Assembly (NCBI RefSeq): GCF_027887165.1
Contig: NC_077232.1
Span: 6,481,391-6,545,390 of the forward strand
Direction of reading: 5' to 3'
DNA length: 64,000 nt
Origin: Monodelphis domestica
Taxonomy: Eukaryota > Chordata > Mammalia > Didelphimorphia > Didelphidae
Shown: one piece after another, positions 42,241-54,972 of the stretch
Position numbering within the stretch: position 1 is the first letter of the stretch
Layout of the letters: the number at the start of each line of letters is the position of its first letter
The notes under the pieces: generated by a model
Seen by the model: only the letters and a program-made list of their open reading frames with translations
Databases searched by the model: none
Told to the model about the DNA's origin: nothing
Made by a program: the position numbers and the translations under genes

Positions 42241-42756
42241 AGAAGCAATCAGAAGCTTGATGGCATTTGAACAGAGAGATGACATTGATTCATTTGGCCC
42301 GGGTGTGCAAGGCAGACTGGAAGGCGTAGAGACCAGAATCTAGGAGACCAGGTGAGAAATGGGCGTCAGCTCTGGGTGTGGAAAAGCCGGGCAGCCCCAG
42401 GAGGCTTTGGGGAGAGGCACTGGGATGCGGTGACCCCCCTCCCTAGGGTGAACTTTGCTTTCCCTTTTGTCCTTGTCATGACAGCCTCCCTTTTCTTCAT
42501 GGCACTTCCTGGTGACATCATCAAAGGGGTCCTAGGTCTTCCCCTCTCCATCGGCAGACCCCTGGGACAGCACAGATTATGGAGGGAGGCCAGGCCTGAC
42601 TCTTGCTGGGCAACCCTGGCTAAATCACCCCAGGCAGCTTCCCAGCCTTAGCTTACTAAGTCACACGCTCTCTCTCCCTCTCCCCACATATAGGTTTCCT
42701 TCTGCCGCTGGGAACTTACCATTATTATTGTTTTATTATACCATTAAAAAAAAAGA

Positions 42757-42906
42757 GGGGGCAACTGGGTAGCTCAGTGGATTGAGAGCCAGGCCTAGAG
42801 ATGGGAGGTCCTAGGTTCAAATCTGGCCTCAGCTACTTCCTAGCTGTGTGACCCTGGGCAAGTCACTTGACCTCCAAGATGGAAGGTAAGGGTTTAAAAA
42901 AAAAAA
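42757..42906 (+). repeat. SINE-A with internal deletion
   Basis: Head, B-box and core are intact, but sequence jumps from 'agtcacttgacc' to 'tccaagatggaaggtaaggg', omitting about 50-60 bp of the 3' block. The word TTGAC occurs at both sides of the gap in the full-length copies, so the deletion joins 5-bp direct repeats. 42241-42756 is unique. Confidence 0.9.
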
Positions 42907-43247
42907 GAAAGAAACTGGGATTTTGATTGTCACACTTTCTAGTGACCTTGTGGCAGTCTCCTTACACTGTTCATGGTTGTTTTCTTGGAGGCCAGAGGCC
43001 TTGGCTGATGCTTTGTCTGTTGCTATGGGTGGGATAGCAGCAACCACCACCATCAGGAAAGGTTCATCAAAAGAAATAAAAGGACCCTTCAACAGAGACT
43101 GTGAATTTGGGACTTCCTAAGTGGGTCTGCAGGGTGCCCCAGCTCCCTCTTCTCCCCAGTCCCCAAGGCCTCCATTTCTCCTTTCTTCTCCTGCTTGGTC
43201 AAGGATAGCTTGCTGGACATTTGCCTCTTGCACAGGCATGTGTCTTC

Positions 43248-43342
43248 CTAGACACTAGGAAGTGTCTGGGGCCAAATTTGAACCCAGGACCTCCCATCCC
43301 CAGGCCTGGCTCTCTATCCACTGAGCCTCTAGCTGCCCTCAC
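43248..43342 (-). repeat. SINE-A, 5' half
   Basis: Minus-strand B-box block and head only. 43343-45305 is largely unique with MIR traces at 43860-43960 ('gcctcagtttccttctctac'); no exon recognised. Confidence 0.8.
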
Positions 43343-45309
43343 CTCTAAGTCTGTCATCCTTGGTACTTTCAGCCAGGAGGTTAGCTGAGAAAAACTGCTA
43401 GGGAACTGAGTTAGGATTTTTTGACAGGGGGAGGCTGGAGCCGGGAGCCAGCCCCACTCCTGGTCTTGTTCTCTGGTGACCCAGTTCGTTCACTCTGAGG
43501 TCACACTGGGCCTCTTCTGGAAGAGAGGCCGGGCATGGAGGTCCAAGGAGATCAGTTCTGACACCCGTCACTGAAGACACCTGGAAAATTCCACATGCCC
43601 TGTGTCTGCTGAGTCACCCCTTTCCTGTGGTCAGCTTAGCGTAGTGCGTGGGTGACTTGGAATAGGCCGAGGATGTGTAACTCCCTGTCATGTCACTGGC
43701 CAGACATTGGCAGGGGCTGCGAAAGCCTCAAAAAGCGTCAGGCTGATGGGAGTTAAGCTGCCCAGGCCTGTCAGAGAGATGATTGGGACCAGACAGCCTC
43801 CTTCAGGGACAGCTTGGCACAGCAGAAAAGGCCTGGGTGCCCACCCTGTCCCTGCTCCCTTGGGCTCCCCGGAGCCTCAGTTTCCTTCTCTACAAACGGA
43901 GGGGTCTGCATTAGATCATGTCTAAGGTCCCTCCCAGCTCTGAATCTTGTGATTATAGAGTGAGACACTCCCCTCATGTGGTCAGCAAAGGCTGCCTCGT
44001 CGGGAACAGGAATCTTGAAGCTTGGATGATCGATGGATTTGGACTTTCCAAATGGATCAGGCCTGGCCTCCCTCCATAACGGATCGGTTATAGGAGGGAG
44101 GCTGGTGGAAAGTGACCAAAGATGATCTGATCATGGACCGGAGGGGGTGAAAGGGAAGGGAGGTCCCCGGCCCCATGAGGGAGGGGCCCGTGCTGGACAT
44201 CCCTTTCTCCTGCTCCGTTCAAATCCGCCCTCTGTTCACCCCATCCCCAGGCAGAAAGCACAGCCATGCTGTGCGGTGGGGGAGAAGGGTCCTGTGGGTG
44301 CAGACACATAACCGATACCTTGTGCAACAAGGATAAAGGGAGTCTGGCATAGAGCAGGGCCAAGAGAACGGCCTCTGGAACCTGAGACCAAGTGAGGGAG
44401 GCCTGCGCCACTCAGCAAATCAGCAGCATTCCTCTCGTAGTTGTGCGGTAGGGCAGAAACCTCTGCCTAGCCTCCCTGCTTTGCTGGACGGAGCCTCCAG
44501 CGCCGAATGGTCAGGGAATACAGTGGGAAATAAGTCAGAAAATCCTCTTTTTAATGCTCTTCTTAGAAGTCTCGGTAACGTGTATTCCTCTGTGTTCCTG
44601 CTTTCATCTGATCCTTCTGTCTGTCATCATCTTCAGGTCAGAATTTGAGTGCAATTATTCTAAGCGTCAGTGTCCGAGATGGGCATAAATCTGCATTGAC
44701 TTTAGGATGGAGTAGAATGAAAAAAAAGTATTTTAAGTGTTTCCTTATGTGCTAAGCATTGAGAATATAGATAGAAATGCGCCTGCCCCCTCTCTTAAAG
44801 AGCTTACCTCCTCATTGGAAGAGACCACACCTCTAGGAGAGCGTTCAGCGACAGGGTGGGTGGCAAGGCCCCCGGGTTCTGAGGGTGCTGCCGCAGGGTA
44901 GATGGGGATGCCTGTGGCACAGGTGGCAAGAGAAATGATCATAGTAAATGGTCCTTGGGACCCGGTGGCATCAGCCAAGGGTTGGGCTGGAGCCTTGAAA
45001 TAAATACTTCTCAATTGTTTGGAGTGATCTTGTCTTCCCCACTCTCCAGCAAGGCAGACTATTGGTGGTAGTTACTCTGAGCTGGGACTGTTCGCCTATG
45101 CTAACCTGGTTGGGTATACCCTGGAAATTGGTTTTATGGAGGATGTGGTCTCCTCCCTTCCCTTCCCCCACTATACTCTCCCCCCCCCCCCAAAGTTCTG
45201 GGAAGGAAGAAGGAAGATCCTGGGCTTCATTTAAGTTCTGCTCTGCATCTTGTCTTTATTCCCACCCACCCCCGGCTGACATCTCTTCTTCCTAGCAAAG
45301 AAATAGTCA

Positions 45310-46935
45310 TGTTGGTCTTAGTCTGGTGTTTTTACTCGGTGTTTGTTGATGTCCTTTGTTTTTACATTGTCATAGTTTTCCTCAGCATCCTTTGCTTTCT
45401 TCTTCAGAGAGCCACCCCATGGAACAAAGAGTATTTTTACTGTTTTATAAAAGAAAAAGAAGAGAAAAAATCAGCACAACTTCTTAATACATTGACAAAG
45501 TCTGTAATGTGTATGAGAGCTGTGGGTCTCCCCTCTCCACAGAGGCAGTGCTGGGAGGGGCTTAGCCTGCCTCTTTTTTCAAGTTAGGATTTTCCTTTAG
45601 AATTTTGCAACATTTATTTCTGATTATTTATTTTTTATTTTTTTTTAAACCCTTACCTTCCGTCTTAGAGTCAATACTGTGTATTGGCTCCAAGGCAGAA
45701 GAGTGGTAAGGGCTAGGCCATGGGGGTCAAGTGACTTGCCCAGGGTCACACAGCTAGGAAGTGGCTGAGGCCAGATTTGAACCTAGGACCTCCCGTCTCT
45801 AGGACTGGTTCTTAATCCACTGAGCTACCCAGCTGCCCCCTCTGTTTATTTTTTAAATGTGGTTCTTTACATTTTCATTGTCATAGGCGTGGCCTATAAA
45901 CTTTTCTTGGCTCTGCTGACTTTCCTCTTCACCACACTTTGGTTAGCCTTCCCCAACCCATGGGCATCAATCAGCCTTTGTTCTCAGGTCTTTGCTATCA
46001 CAAAAAGTCTGCTGGAAATATTTGGGGGGTGTGGGGGGGGGGGATTCTTCTTATCAGTAGCATCCTTGGGGCATAAATCCACAATGGAGTTTCAGAGTCC
46101 AAGGGCCCAGCCATAATTCCAGAAATGGACATACCAGTTTACAGCTCCACAACCCCTCCCGCATTGAGTATTGCCTTGCTTCTTTTGTCATTTTTGTAGC
46201 TTGTTGGGTGACCCCCGAGCTGACTGGATTTCCTTTAGACTTTTTATTAGTGACTTGGAGCATTCTTCCATGTGCTTGCTAACACTTTTTGTTCTTCTGA
46301 GAACTGTTTCTGTCTTCTGGCCACTTATCTCAGGGAATGGCTACAGCTTTTCTGCTTCAAGTAACCAAAGTTATCTGTTTTGTCTTTGCTAAGTGCCTTT
46401 ATCTCTTGTTTGGTTAAGGATACATGAAGATACAAAATGCAAAATTAATATGCCTACAATAAGAAGGGAAGTGGTTAAATGGGGGGAAATCTCTGTATCA
46501 AATTTCTGCCATCAAGTGTTTAGAAATGTCCAAAATATGTAAATAATGAGCATATATATATGTATTTCTAATCACACATGTGTACTATTTTCTGTGAGCT
46601 GTGGTCTGCTTTCCTGATTCTCTTCTAATGTTTCATAGTATGATCTTGAGATTACGGTCATGTATTCATTCAGAAAGGATTGCGGAGGGTGATAGAAGCC
46701 TCATATCTGCCAGACTGCTTTCCCGTCTTCCCAGTTGTTTTGTTTTTTTATCAGATAGGGAGTTCTTTCCCAAGCAATTGATGTTTTCTGCTTTATTGGA
46801 CACTGGCTGATTGAGTGAGTCCTTTGTTTCTCCTCCATCTAGTCTATTCCACTGAGCTGCTTCTGTTTTTAATGGACACCAGAGGGTTTGGATGCTCCTG
46901 ATTTATCACAGCCTTTGAGGTCTGGGGCCTTGTTT
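45310..46935 (-). mobile_element. L1, minus strand, interrupted by a SINE-A
   Basis: 3' UTR ('ccaccccatggaacaaagag') to ORF2 ('attccagaaatggacatacc', 'cattgagtattgccttgctt', 'cttatctcagggaatggcta'). Old and broken in all frames. Confidence 0.75.
45640..45842 (-). repeat. SINE-A, full length, inside the L1
   Basis: Complete copy with a T-rich tail; flanks 'tctgattatttatttttt' and 'tctgtttattttttaaa' look like a decayed target duplication. Confidence 0.93.
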
Positions 46936-47097
46936 TTTGGTTTGTTTTTGTCTAAACCCTCACCATTTGTGTTAGTATCAGTTCTAAAACTGAAGAGCAG
47001 CAAGGGCTTGGCAGAGTTCATGACTTGCCACAGCTAGGAATAATCTCGGGCCAGGTCCTTCGGACTCCAGGCCTGGCACTTTAGCCACTGTGATCTG
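46935..47097 (-). repeat. SINE-A, diverged
   Basis: Minus-strand copy with several small gaps. 47098-48848 is unique; no exon or repeat called. Confidence 0.7.
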
Positions 47098-48849
47098 TGG
47101 GTGTGGCCCAAAGTGTCCTCACTGTCCAGGGGATACATCTCCAGACTTTCTCAGTCTTTTCCCCCCTCAGATATTATGTGTGTGCTTAGCCTCCTGGTTT
47201 TTGTCATCCTGAACAAGATATTCATATACTAATTGCTGTTGCCTTTCTTCTTGCAAAGAGATCAAGCAGAACTCTGGACAAAGATGAGAACTAAATGGGA
47301 GCCCCTCCCTCCCCTTCTGCCTCCTGACCAGTTGGGTCGGTGACATGGGGGGGGGGGGTGCTTCTTCATCTGGTGTGCCTGCCTGATGGCCAAAGAGCCA
47401 CTTGCTGCTTGCGTCTTCTTGTTCACTGGGCCTCGGTGGAGTTCCTCAGAGATGACCACTAGGTTGGTTTGCCTCCACGTTCACCCTCCTCCGAGCCATC
47501 TGGTAACGTTTCGTGCTGGAGGCCACATTCTGAGACCTCCTTAAGCTTTTCAGCTTGGACGGTCATATTGGAGCCACCTGAGGTATTTTTCAGGCCTTCG
47601 TTTTTGCCTTTTTCCAAATGGTCAGATTACTGTTTGACAGACTGAACTGTGAGGTGGAGACAAAGGGTGGAGTGTGGAGGGAGGGAGCTTAGGAAGCGCG
47701 CAGTAGTGCTGGAGAGATGTGATAAGGGTCTGGCCTGGGCCAGCGCCATAGAAGTGGAGAGAGGGAATGGCTGTGAGATGTAGGGGGAGACTCCGTGAGT
47801 CTTGGCAGCCCATTGGCTCTGAGGGAGAGGGAAGAACAGAAGATGACTTTGAGGCTGTTTTTCCGGGGGCTGAGTGGCATACAGTGATTAATGAGGCACT
47901 GGGCTACCATTCCCATGGAGAGCTCAGTGGGGCAGGAGAGCTCCTCTGTCCCAGTCATCTAAAGAGCTTTCTTGGGCAGCAGGAGGGGCAGGACAGGAGG
48001 AGGACCCATTAGGCCCCTTTCATTTCTCTGCCCACCCTGGCTTCAGGGGTTCCAAGCTAAGTGTCTCCAGGAGAAGAGAGGGGAACTTTAAGGCCTGACA
48101 GCCCCTTTTTAAACATGGGGGGAGGCACTAGGCCAGGCTGCTCCCAATGGGCCTGAGTGCTCTAGAAGTCTTCCCCAAGCCCTGGGAAATGGGGAAACCT
48201 AGTCCCTTAGAAGACTGACCCAAACCCTCACTGGGCATTTAGATCAAATTCACAGCCTTTCACACCTTCTTTAGGTTGACTTTATCCTCTCCCCCAGTTC
48301 AGTCCACAGACTCTTTGCTGATAAGGTCAAGGGACATGAGGGCTGGGGACCAATCAGAAGCTATTAGGCGAGGAAGGCAGCAGTGAAAGGGGCTGCTGTC
48401 CAGAAAGAGTGAATAGACTTGTTCTGAGGTCCTGTGTGAGGAATAGCAAGCAGATGGCAAGGCTAGAGTGGGGGCAGGGCTTGAGAGAAGAGAAGACAGA
48501 CCAGGGAAGCTTCTAGGCTGGCTTGGTTGTACAAGTGAATTCAAGGGGGAATTTGAATCCAGGCCCAACTCCTGATAAGGAAGCGGTGTTCTGTCATGTA
48601 CTGGGAGTGCTGAGAAGAGAAGGCAGAGCAGGAACCACCTTGCCATGGCCTGATCCTGGGATTTAGGGTGTATCCCATAGCTGCAGGTGCCCCTTTTTCT
48701 GGTGTGGGCTCCAGCCTGGAGCTCTAGCAAGGATAGTCCAGTCTGGAGGTCTAGTCTTATGGAAGAGGTGGGGCCCCAACGGTTAAGGTTGAGGGAGAAG
48801 TCTAAGGGACATCTAAGGGCGAGTGGTTTGCCAGCCTCCAAGCTGTTGC

Positions 48850-49105
48850 AGGGGGCAGCCAGGTGGCACAGTGGACAGAACTCCAGGCCCGGAGTCAGGA
48901 AGACCTGACCGAGTTCAAATCTGGTTTTAGAAACTTCGCTGTGTAACCTTGGCAAGCTACTGTACCCTGTGGGCCTCAATTTTCTTCTCTGTCAAGTGAC
49001 CTGGAGAAGGAAATGGCCAACCCCTCCAGGAACTCTGCCAAGAAAACCCCAAATGGAGGCCCAAGAGTTGGACACAAATGGAATGACTGAATGACAAAAA
49101 AGGTG
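48850..49105 (+). repeat. SINE-B, full length, with CTCF-like head
   Basis: Complete copy. The head word CAGCCAGGTGGCAC matches 12 of 14 positions of the CTCF core consensus. Confidence 0.92.
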
Positions 49106-49589
49106 TTTCGGGGCCAAGGGCAGTTGAGCCTCTACTTGGCATGTTTTATCCATTCTTGATCCTCAGTTTTGCCAAGGGTGGTCATCTCTGTCCACCCTGT
49201 AAAACTCCTCTTGGATGCTGCGCTTCTGGAGGGCTTGCACAGGGTGTCCAGCACCATACTAAAGGGTTTCCAGGGTCTGGGCTTGGTCGGGACGAGCCCT
49301 CATGCCAGAGATGCCCTGTAACTTTCCAACTTGGATGGAATCTTTGACAGTTGCTGTGGTGGAACAGGATCCTGGTAATAAGTCAAGTAATGCTAATAAG
49401 CTTCTGGGCCTCATTCGCCAGACACGTGGCCCCTCTGTGGGCCCCTAACCCAGGATGGCCTGTCAGAAGGGGGCCTGCCAGAATCACCTTGGAGAACCCC
49501 TGGCCTCTTTTGTGCTCCAAAGTGACCTTGCAATAGGAGGAAGGGCCTGGCCCTTGGCCTGCAAGTCAGTACAGACCAGTAGAGTCTTT

Positions 49590-49720
49590 AGAAAAATTTT
49601 TAAGTTTATTTTGTTAAATATTTCTCATTTGCATTTTGAGAATTGAGTTCCATATTGAAGTTTGAGTTTTCCAAATTGCCCTTGAGAAGGTAAGCATTAT
49701 CAAACTGGTCACAATATAGT
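49590..49720 (-). mobile_element. L1 3' fragment
   Basis: 'tttattttgttaaatatttc' and 'aattgagttccatattgaag' resemble the tail-end UTR of the older L1s here. Confidence 0.5.
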
Positions 49721-49724
49721 CTGG

Positions 49725-49950
49725 GCTGCTAGGGGGCATGGTGGATAGAGTAGCAGACCTGGAGGAAGGAAGTCCTCAGTTCAAATCTGGGCTCAGACAT
49801 TTCTTAGCTGGGTGACCCTGGGCAAGTCACATTACCCTGTTTGCCTCCTTTTCCCCAGCTATAAGAATGAGCTGGAGAAGGAAAATGGCCAACCACTCAA
49901 GTGTCTACCAAGAAAACCCAGATGGGATCACTGAACAACCCCAGCACAGT
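49725..49950 (+). repeat. SINE-B, full length
   Basis: 'ggctgctagggggcatggtgg' head at 49726-49746, B-box, core and the 'accaagaaaacccagatggg' 3' block. Confidence 0.9.
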
Positions 49951-50149
49951 AGGAAGTGTTATAGTTGTACAAGGTAGGAGAGGCGTGCCTGCTTAGAGAG
50001 AAGTTTGGCTTAAAAAAGGTGGGGGGGGGGGTTGGTGTTGAGTAGGAGCCAGTGATAGGATCGAACTCTGGGGCTGAATCAACCAAGACAGATCATCCAG
50101 GGTTGGGGAGGCACAAGGTCTAAAGTTGGAAGGAACCTTATGGACTTCT

Positions 50150-50290
50150 TCATTTTAGAGATGGGGAAACTGAGGCCTATGAAGTCTTAGTGATTTGACC
50201 AGAGTCACCTGGATGTTGAAAGTAAAATTTGAACCTTGGACCTCCAACTCTAGCCCCAAGGCCCTTCCTACTGTACCTACCCAGTGCCTT
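50150..50290 (-). repeat. MIR-like fragment
   Basis: 'agagatggggaaactgaggc' with flanking 'gagtcacctggatgttgaaa'. 49951-50150 is unique. Confidence 0.55.
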
Positions 50291-50479
50291 GTGATCATTT
50301 CCCTGTTCTCCAGTATGGTCAAATGCAGCTGGAATTTTGTGGTTTGCTTTGGGCATTGATGAGCTAGAGAACTTCCCTAAGTGGGAATCCTGGAAGGGGA
50401 AGAGCCCCAAGTCTATGTCATGAAGAACTTACCTTTTTCAGCTCTCATCCTGCATCCCTCTTTGTAGCCTTGGGCACTG

Positions 50480-51275
50480 CAGATCATTCTGTCCTCCTTG
50501 GTACTCTTCTCAACCCTCTTTCCTGGTTCTCCTCCTCCCTCTCTGACTGCTTGCTCCTTCTCTGTCTCTTTGCTGGGTCCTCCTCCACATCACACCCTTT
50601 ACATGGGTATCCCTCAGGGCTCTGTCCCGGCCCCCTCTTCTCCCATGGATTTAATGGCCATCTCTGCGGAGGATCCTCAAGCCTCCCTTTCCAGCTGCCC
50701 CTCAGACTCTCAGACTGGATGTCCAATAGACATCGTAAACTGCACTTGTCCAAAAGGGAATCTTTCCCCCAGCCTCACCTTCCCTGGAGGGCACCACCTC
50801 CTCCCAGCCTAGGAGTCACCCTGGACCTGCCGCTATCCCCTCCAACACTGCCCGGCCCTGGTGCAGACCCTTATCTCCTCAGGTCAGGCTGCTTAGGGGG
50901 TCTGCCTGCCTCCAGTCTCTCCCTACTCTAGTACATCTTCTGGTGAGCCAGTAACAGGATCTTCCTAAAGCACAGGCCCCCCTGTTGCCTCTAGGAGCAA
51001 ATAGGGAATCCTCCATCATTTAAAGCCCTTCATCCTCTGGCCCCCCTGCCTGGACCGCTCTTCCTTCTTAACTCCATCCTCTGACTTCCTGCTTTCCTTT
51101 TAAGTCCCAGCTTTCCCCACCCCTCCGGATTCCAGTGCCTTCTCTGTGTTCATTATTTCCTGTTTACCCTGCCTTTTACTCACTAGAATGTGTAGATTGT
51201 GAACTCTTTTCGAATCCCCAGTACTTGGTTCAGTTGCCTGGCATATAGTACGACACATCCTAAATGTCGATTGAT
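50480..51275 (+). repeat. L2, about 0.8 kb, ORF2 end to 3' end
   Basis: 'tgggtatccctcagggctct', 'ctcttctcccatggatttaa', 'ggatgtccaatagacatcgt', 'cctaggagtcaccctggacc', 'gcctggcatatagtacgaca' and 'tgtcgattgattgc', in L2 order. The 153- and 104-codon frames are relics of the L2. Confidence 0.82.
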
Positions 51276-51829
51276 TGCTTTAAAGACCTGGCTGGGCCTT
51301 TTGAGCCTGGAGAAGAGAAGCCCGAGAGTGGGAGTGGCTGGGAAGGAGAGGAGAACCCAGTTTTCAAGTATTTGAAGGTTTAGGATGTGGAGGAGGAAGA
51401 AGCCTTCTTCTCCTTGATTTCAGAGGGCAAAAGGAGGAGCCAGGAAAGAGGTCCCTTTGGACTCCTGTCAGGAGCTGTTTGCTAAGAATTAGAGTTGTCT
51501 AGGTGTGCAGTGGGCTGCCCTGTTTGGTGGGAGAAGGTCCCTAAACACACACGGGGCACCCACTTCTCTGATAGGTGATTGTGGGGATGGCTTTGGGGCT
51601 GAGTTGGACCAGAAAGCTGCCAAGATGTCTGCCAACACTAAAAAAAGATTTCTGAGATAAAGGGTCAGTCAGCACGTAACTGGAGCAGGCCCTTCTGAGC
51701 TTCCTGGTGGCTGCCTCTTAGATCTTTGTGAGCCCCCAATTTCCTTCTGCGGGCTTTAATAACTCATACTGTGGCAGAACAGGAAAGCAGTCAGGCTGCT
51801 CTGAGAACTCCCTGCGCCTTGGAACTAAG

Positions 51830-53050
51830 TATTTTTTCGATTTTATTTTTGTTTTTTTATTCTGAGCTTACTCCAAAATTCAATCATTTCTATAAGCATA
51901 GAACACAAGAAGAGGACTGTGTGTCCATTTTATATTTCTCACTTTAAAAAAAAAGGAGGTGATAAATTTGCCGTAGTACTTTCAAAGCCGTCCTGCTTGT
52001 CTGTTCTGAACTTTTTTGTCCTGACATGAATTTTTAAAAATGTTTGCATGGTGGGCTTCTTTTTGGCATCGCTATTGGCTACCCTCCTTCCCTTGGCCTT
52101 CTCTCTCCTGGTTAAACACAAAGAGGGGAAAAACCCCCAAGCCTTGCTACAAATATAATCAAGCACAATGAATCCACATAGTGTCTGTGCCCTATCATTT
52201 ATGCTTCTTTCTGCACCTTAACTTCGTCACTAAGGTAACATGCTTTATTATAGTTCCCCTGGAAGCTATTGCTTCAATCAGTATTAAACCTTAGCAAATG
52301 TATGTGTTGTCTGTGCAGAAATTATTCTCCGGTTTTTCCTCACTTCACTTTGCATCAGGCCATGCTTTCCAGGATTCTCTAGTCATCCCATTCATCATTT
52401 CTTTATGGCAGAATATCCCATTACATTCATATGACACAGCTTACTTAACTACTTCCAACTGAAAGACACTTCCTGAGATTTTAATTTTTGATTTTATTTT
52501 TCCCTCCTTTGAATTCTTTAGGAACAGGAAGTTTGTTTTGCTTGTGATTATTCCCTTCGCAATGTTATCCACTCTTGAACCTCTCTTCCAACCTCATTTG
52601 TTTCTTTGTCGAGTTTGATATATTTCTATGCCATGCTTTATCAGTGTCAGAGAAGAATGAGGTTCTTCTTTTGATGCCCCCTTCTTCCTTGCTTCCCCCA
52701 TGTTTACCTACCCTTCTCACGTGCTCTAGTTGTGAGACCCATCCCTTCTTCATCCTCTAATATCTTTACTTTTATGTGTCTGTTGTCTTTCTTCCCTTAA
52801 AATCCTCAGATGATTGCCAGTCTATTTCCAGGCCTTTTGTTTTTCTTCTTTAACTTCTTCAGAGTCCTTGGAAGACATTAAGGTTCTAAAGAAACCTTTG
52901 TTTCTTCTACGGTTAGGATATTAGTGATACCAAATACAGCTCTTTCCAATTGATCACATTTACTTTTTTAGGGTTTTCTTTCTTTTTTGGTTTGCATCAG
53001 CTTTGATCATTTCATCAGAAATGTTTGAAAATTCTCTAAAGGTTCATTCC
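51830..53050 (-). mobile_element. L1, minus strand, old
   Basis: 3' UTR-type sequence at 51835-52300, ORF2 end-like 'tcacttcactttgcatcagg' and 'atcatttctttatggcagaa', then T-rich degraded sequence. 51276-51829 and 53050-53769 are otherwise unassigned. Confidence 0.6.
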
Positions 53051-53769
53051 ACTCCCACCACCTACCCCTAAATACAGTTTCAATATAACTCTGGTTAGCA
53101 TAAGAAGTTAAATGGGAATGGGGGGGGCAGTTTTGGGGAAGCTGAAGACAGCATGGGGGGAAGACTAGCAGGGGACACAGAAAATTTTAGAAACTCTGAA
53201 ATGCATAAAATATATGTATAGCATTGTATAATAACAACATTTTATCTTTTAATACTATAAATATACACAATTTCTTTTAAAAATTAAAATAAGTAAAAAG
53301 TTAGTTTGTGAAAAGAATGTGAAGGCCAGCAGATGACACACAAAGGCTAGAAATATAGACATATCTTAACACCGACCTACATATAGCCTATGACCAAATA
53401 CCTAACCCAAATTTTATAATAAGGTACTGTAAATAGCCCATAAAATTCTTGTCTGTTATGAAGGGAGGACCAAAAAAATCTTACACAGGTTTTCCAGATC
53501 TCTGTGGAACAGTGCCTCTTATATCCCCCCTCCCTCCTGCTAGGTGGAAGGGATACCTCTGGGGATTATATTTAGCTTTGCAGGCAAAGCTGTTCTGGAT
53601 TCTGAGCCATATCTTTTACTTTTTGGAATATCATATTCCAAAGTCTTCTCTCTTCTGGTAGACATTTCCAGGTCTTGTGTGATCCTGACTGTTTCTTTCT
53701 GGCTGCTAATAGAATCTTTTCTATGAAATGAAAGCTCGATGATGTTCTTGGTACTTTTTCTTCTGGATT

Positions 53770-53990
53770 CTTCCTAGAGTCGGAGGCAGGAAGATCCAAG
53801 TACAAATTCTGCCTCAGACACAGATTAGCTGTGTGACTCTGGATAAGTCCCTTAACTTCTCTCAGCCTCAAGTGCTTCACCTGCAAAACAGGAATAATAA
53901 TGATAATAGTACCTAACTCACAAAGGTTGTTATGAGGCTTAAAGAAGATAACTTTTCACAAACCATGTGTACAAATATGAGCTCTTGTTA
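53770..53990 (+). repeat. MIR
   Basis: 'tctgcctcagacacagatta', 'gtgtgactctggataagtcc' and 'aggttgttatgaggcttaaa': a long, well preserved MIR. Confidence 0.88.
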
Positions 53991-54111
53991 TTCCTTTTTT
54001 CCCTCTTCTTTCCTTTTTGTCATTTAAGAGCAAAGTCATATATAAGTCATCTATAAAACCTCAAAATCAAACCAAAAATACACTGATGTATTTATAGATA
54101 TTTCTATTTAT

Positions 54112-54972
54112 TTATTTTTTTAAACATTATTTTATTTGGTCATTTCCAAACATTATTCACTGGAAACAAAGATCATTTTCTTTTCCTCCCCCCCACCCCC
54201 TTTCCTCTCCCATGGCTGAGGCACGATTCCACTGGTTATCACATTGTTCTTGACTCGAACCCATTTCCCTGTTGTTGGAATTTGCATTAGAGTGTTCATT
54301 TAGAGTCTCTCCTCAGTCTTATCTCCTCCAACCCTGTAGTCAAGCAGTTGCTTTTCCTTGGTGTTTTTACTCCCACAGTTTGTCCTCTGCTTGTGGATAG
54401 TGTTTTTTCTCCTAGATCCCTGCAGATTGTTCAGGGTCACTGCATTGCCACTAATGGAGAAGTCCATCATCTTCAATTGTACCACAGTGTATCAGTCTCT
54501 GTGTACAATGTTTTCCTGGTTCTGCTCCTCTCGCTCTGCATCACTTCCTGGAGGTTGTTCCAGTCCCCATGGAATTCCTCCACTTTATTATTCCTTTGAG
54601 CACAATAGTATTCCATCACCAACATATACCACAATTTGTTCAGCCATTCCCCAATTGATGGGCATCCCCTCATTTTCCAGTTTTTGGCCACCACAAAGAG
54701 CGCAGCTATGAATGTTCTTGTATAAGTCTTTTTCCTTATTATCTCTTTGGGGTACAAACCCAGCAGTGCTATGGCTGGATCAAAGGGCAGACAGTCTTCA
54801 ATCGCCCTTTGGGCATAGTTCCAAATTGCCCTCCAGAATGGTTGGATCAATTCACAACTCCACCAGCAATGCATTAGTGTCCCTACTTTGCCGCATCCCC
54901 TCCAGCATTCATTACTTTCCTTCGCTGTCATGTTAGCCAATCTGCTAGGTGTGAGGGGATACCTCAGAGTTG
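54112..54972 (-). mobile_element. 5'-truncated L1 with perfect 15-bp target duplication
   Basis: About 860 bp. The minus-strand frame 54473-54940 encodes the C-terminal part of L1 ORF2p: CWWSCELIQPFWRAIWNYAQ, then DPAIALLGLYPKE, then FIAALFVVAKNWK, closely following the known L1 motifs. The flanks gatatttctatttat at 54097-54111 and 54973-54987 are identical, so the insertion is recent. It lacks the endonuclease and RT domains. Confidence 0.96.

Noticed and set aside
48299-48979. 226-codon minus-strand frame
   Set aside because: Overlaps the SINE-B that starts at 48850 and shows no recognisable domain.
50470-50931. 153-codon plus-strand frame
   Set aside because: Remains of L2 sequence.
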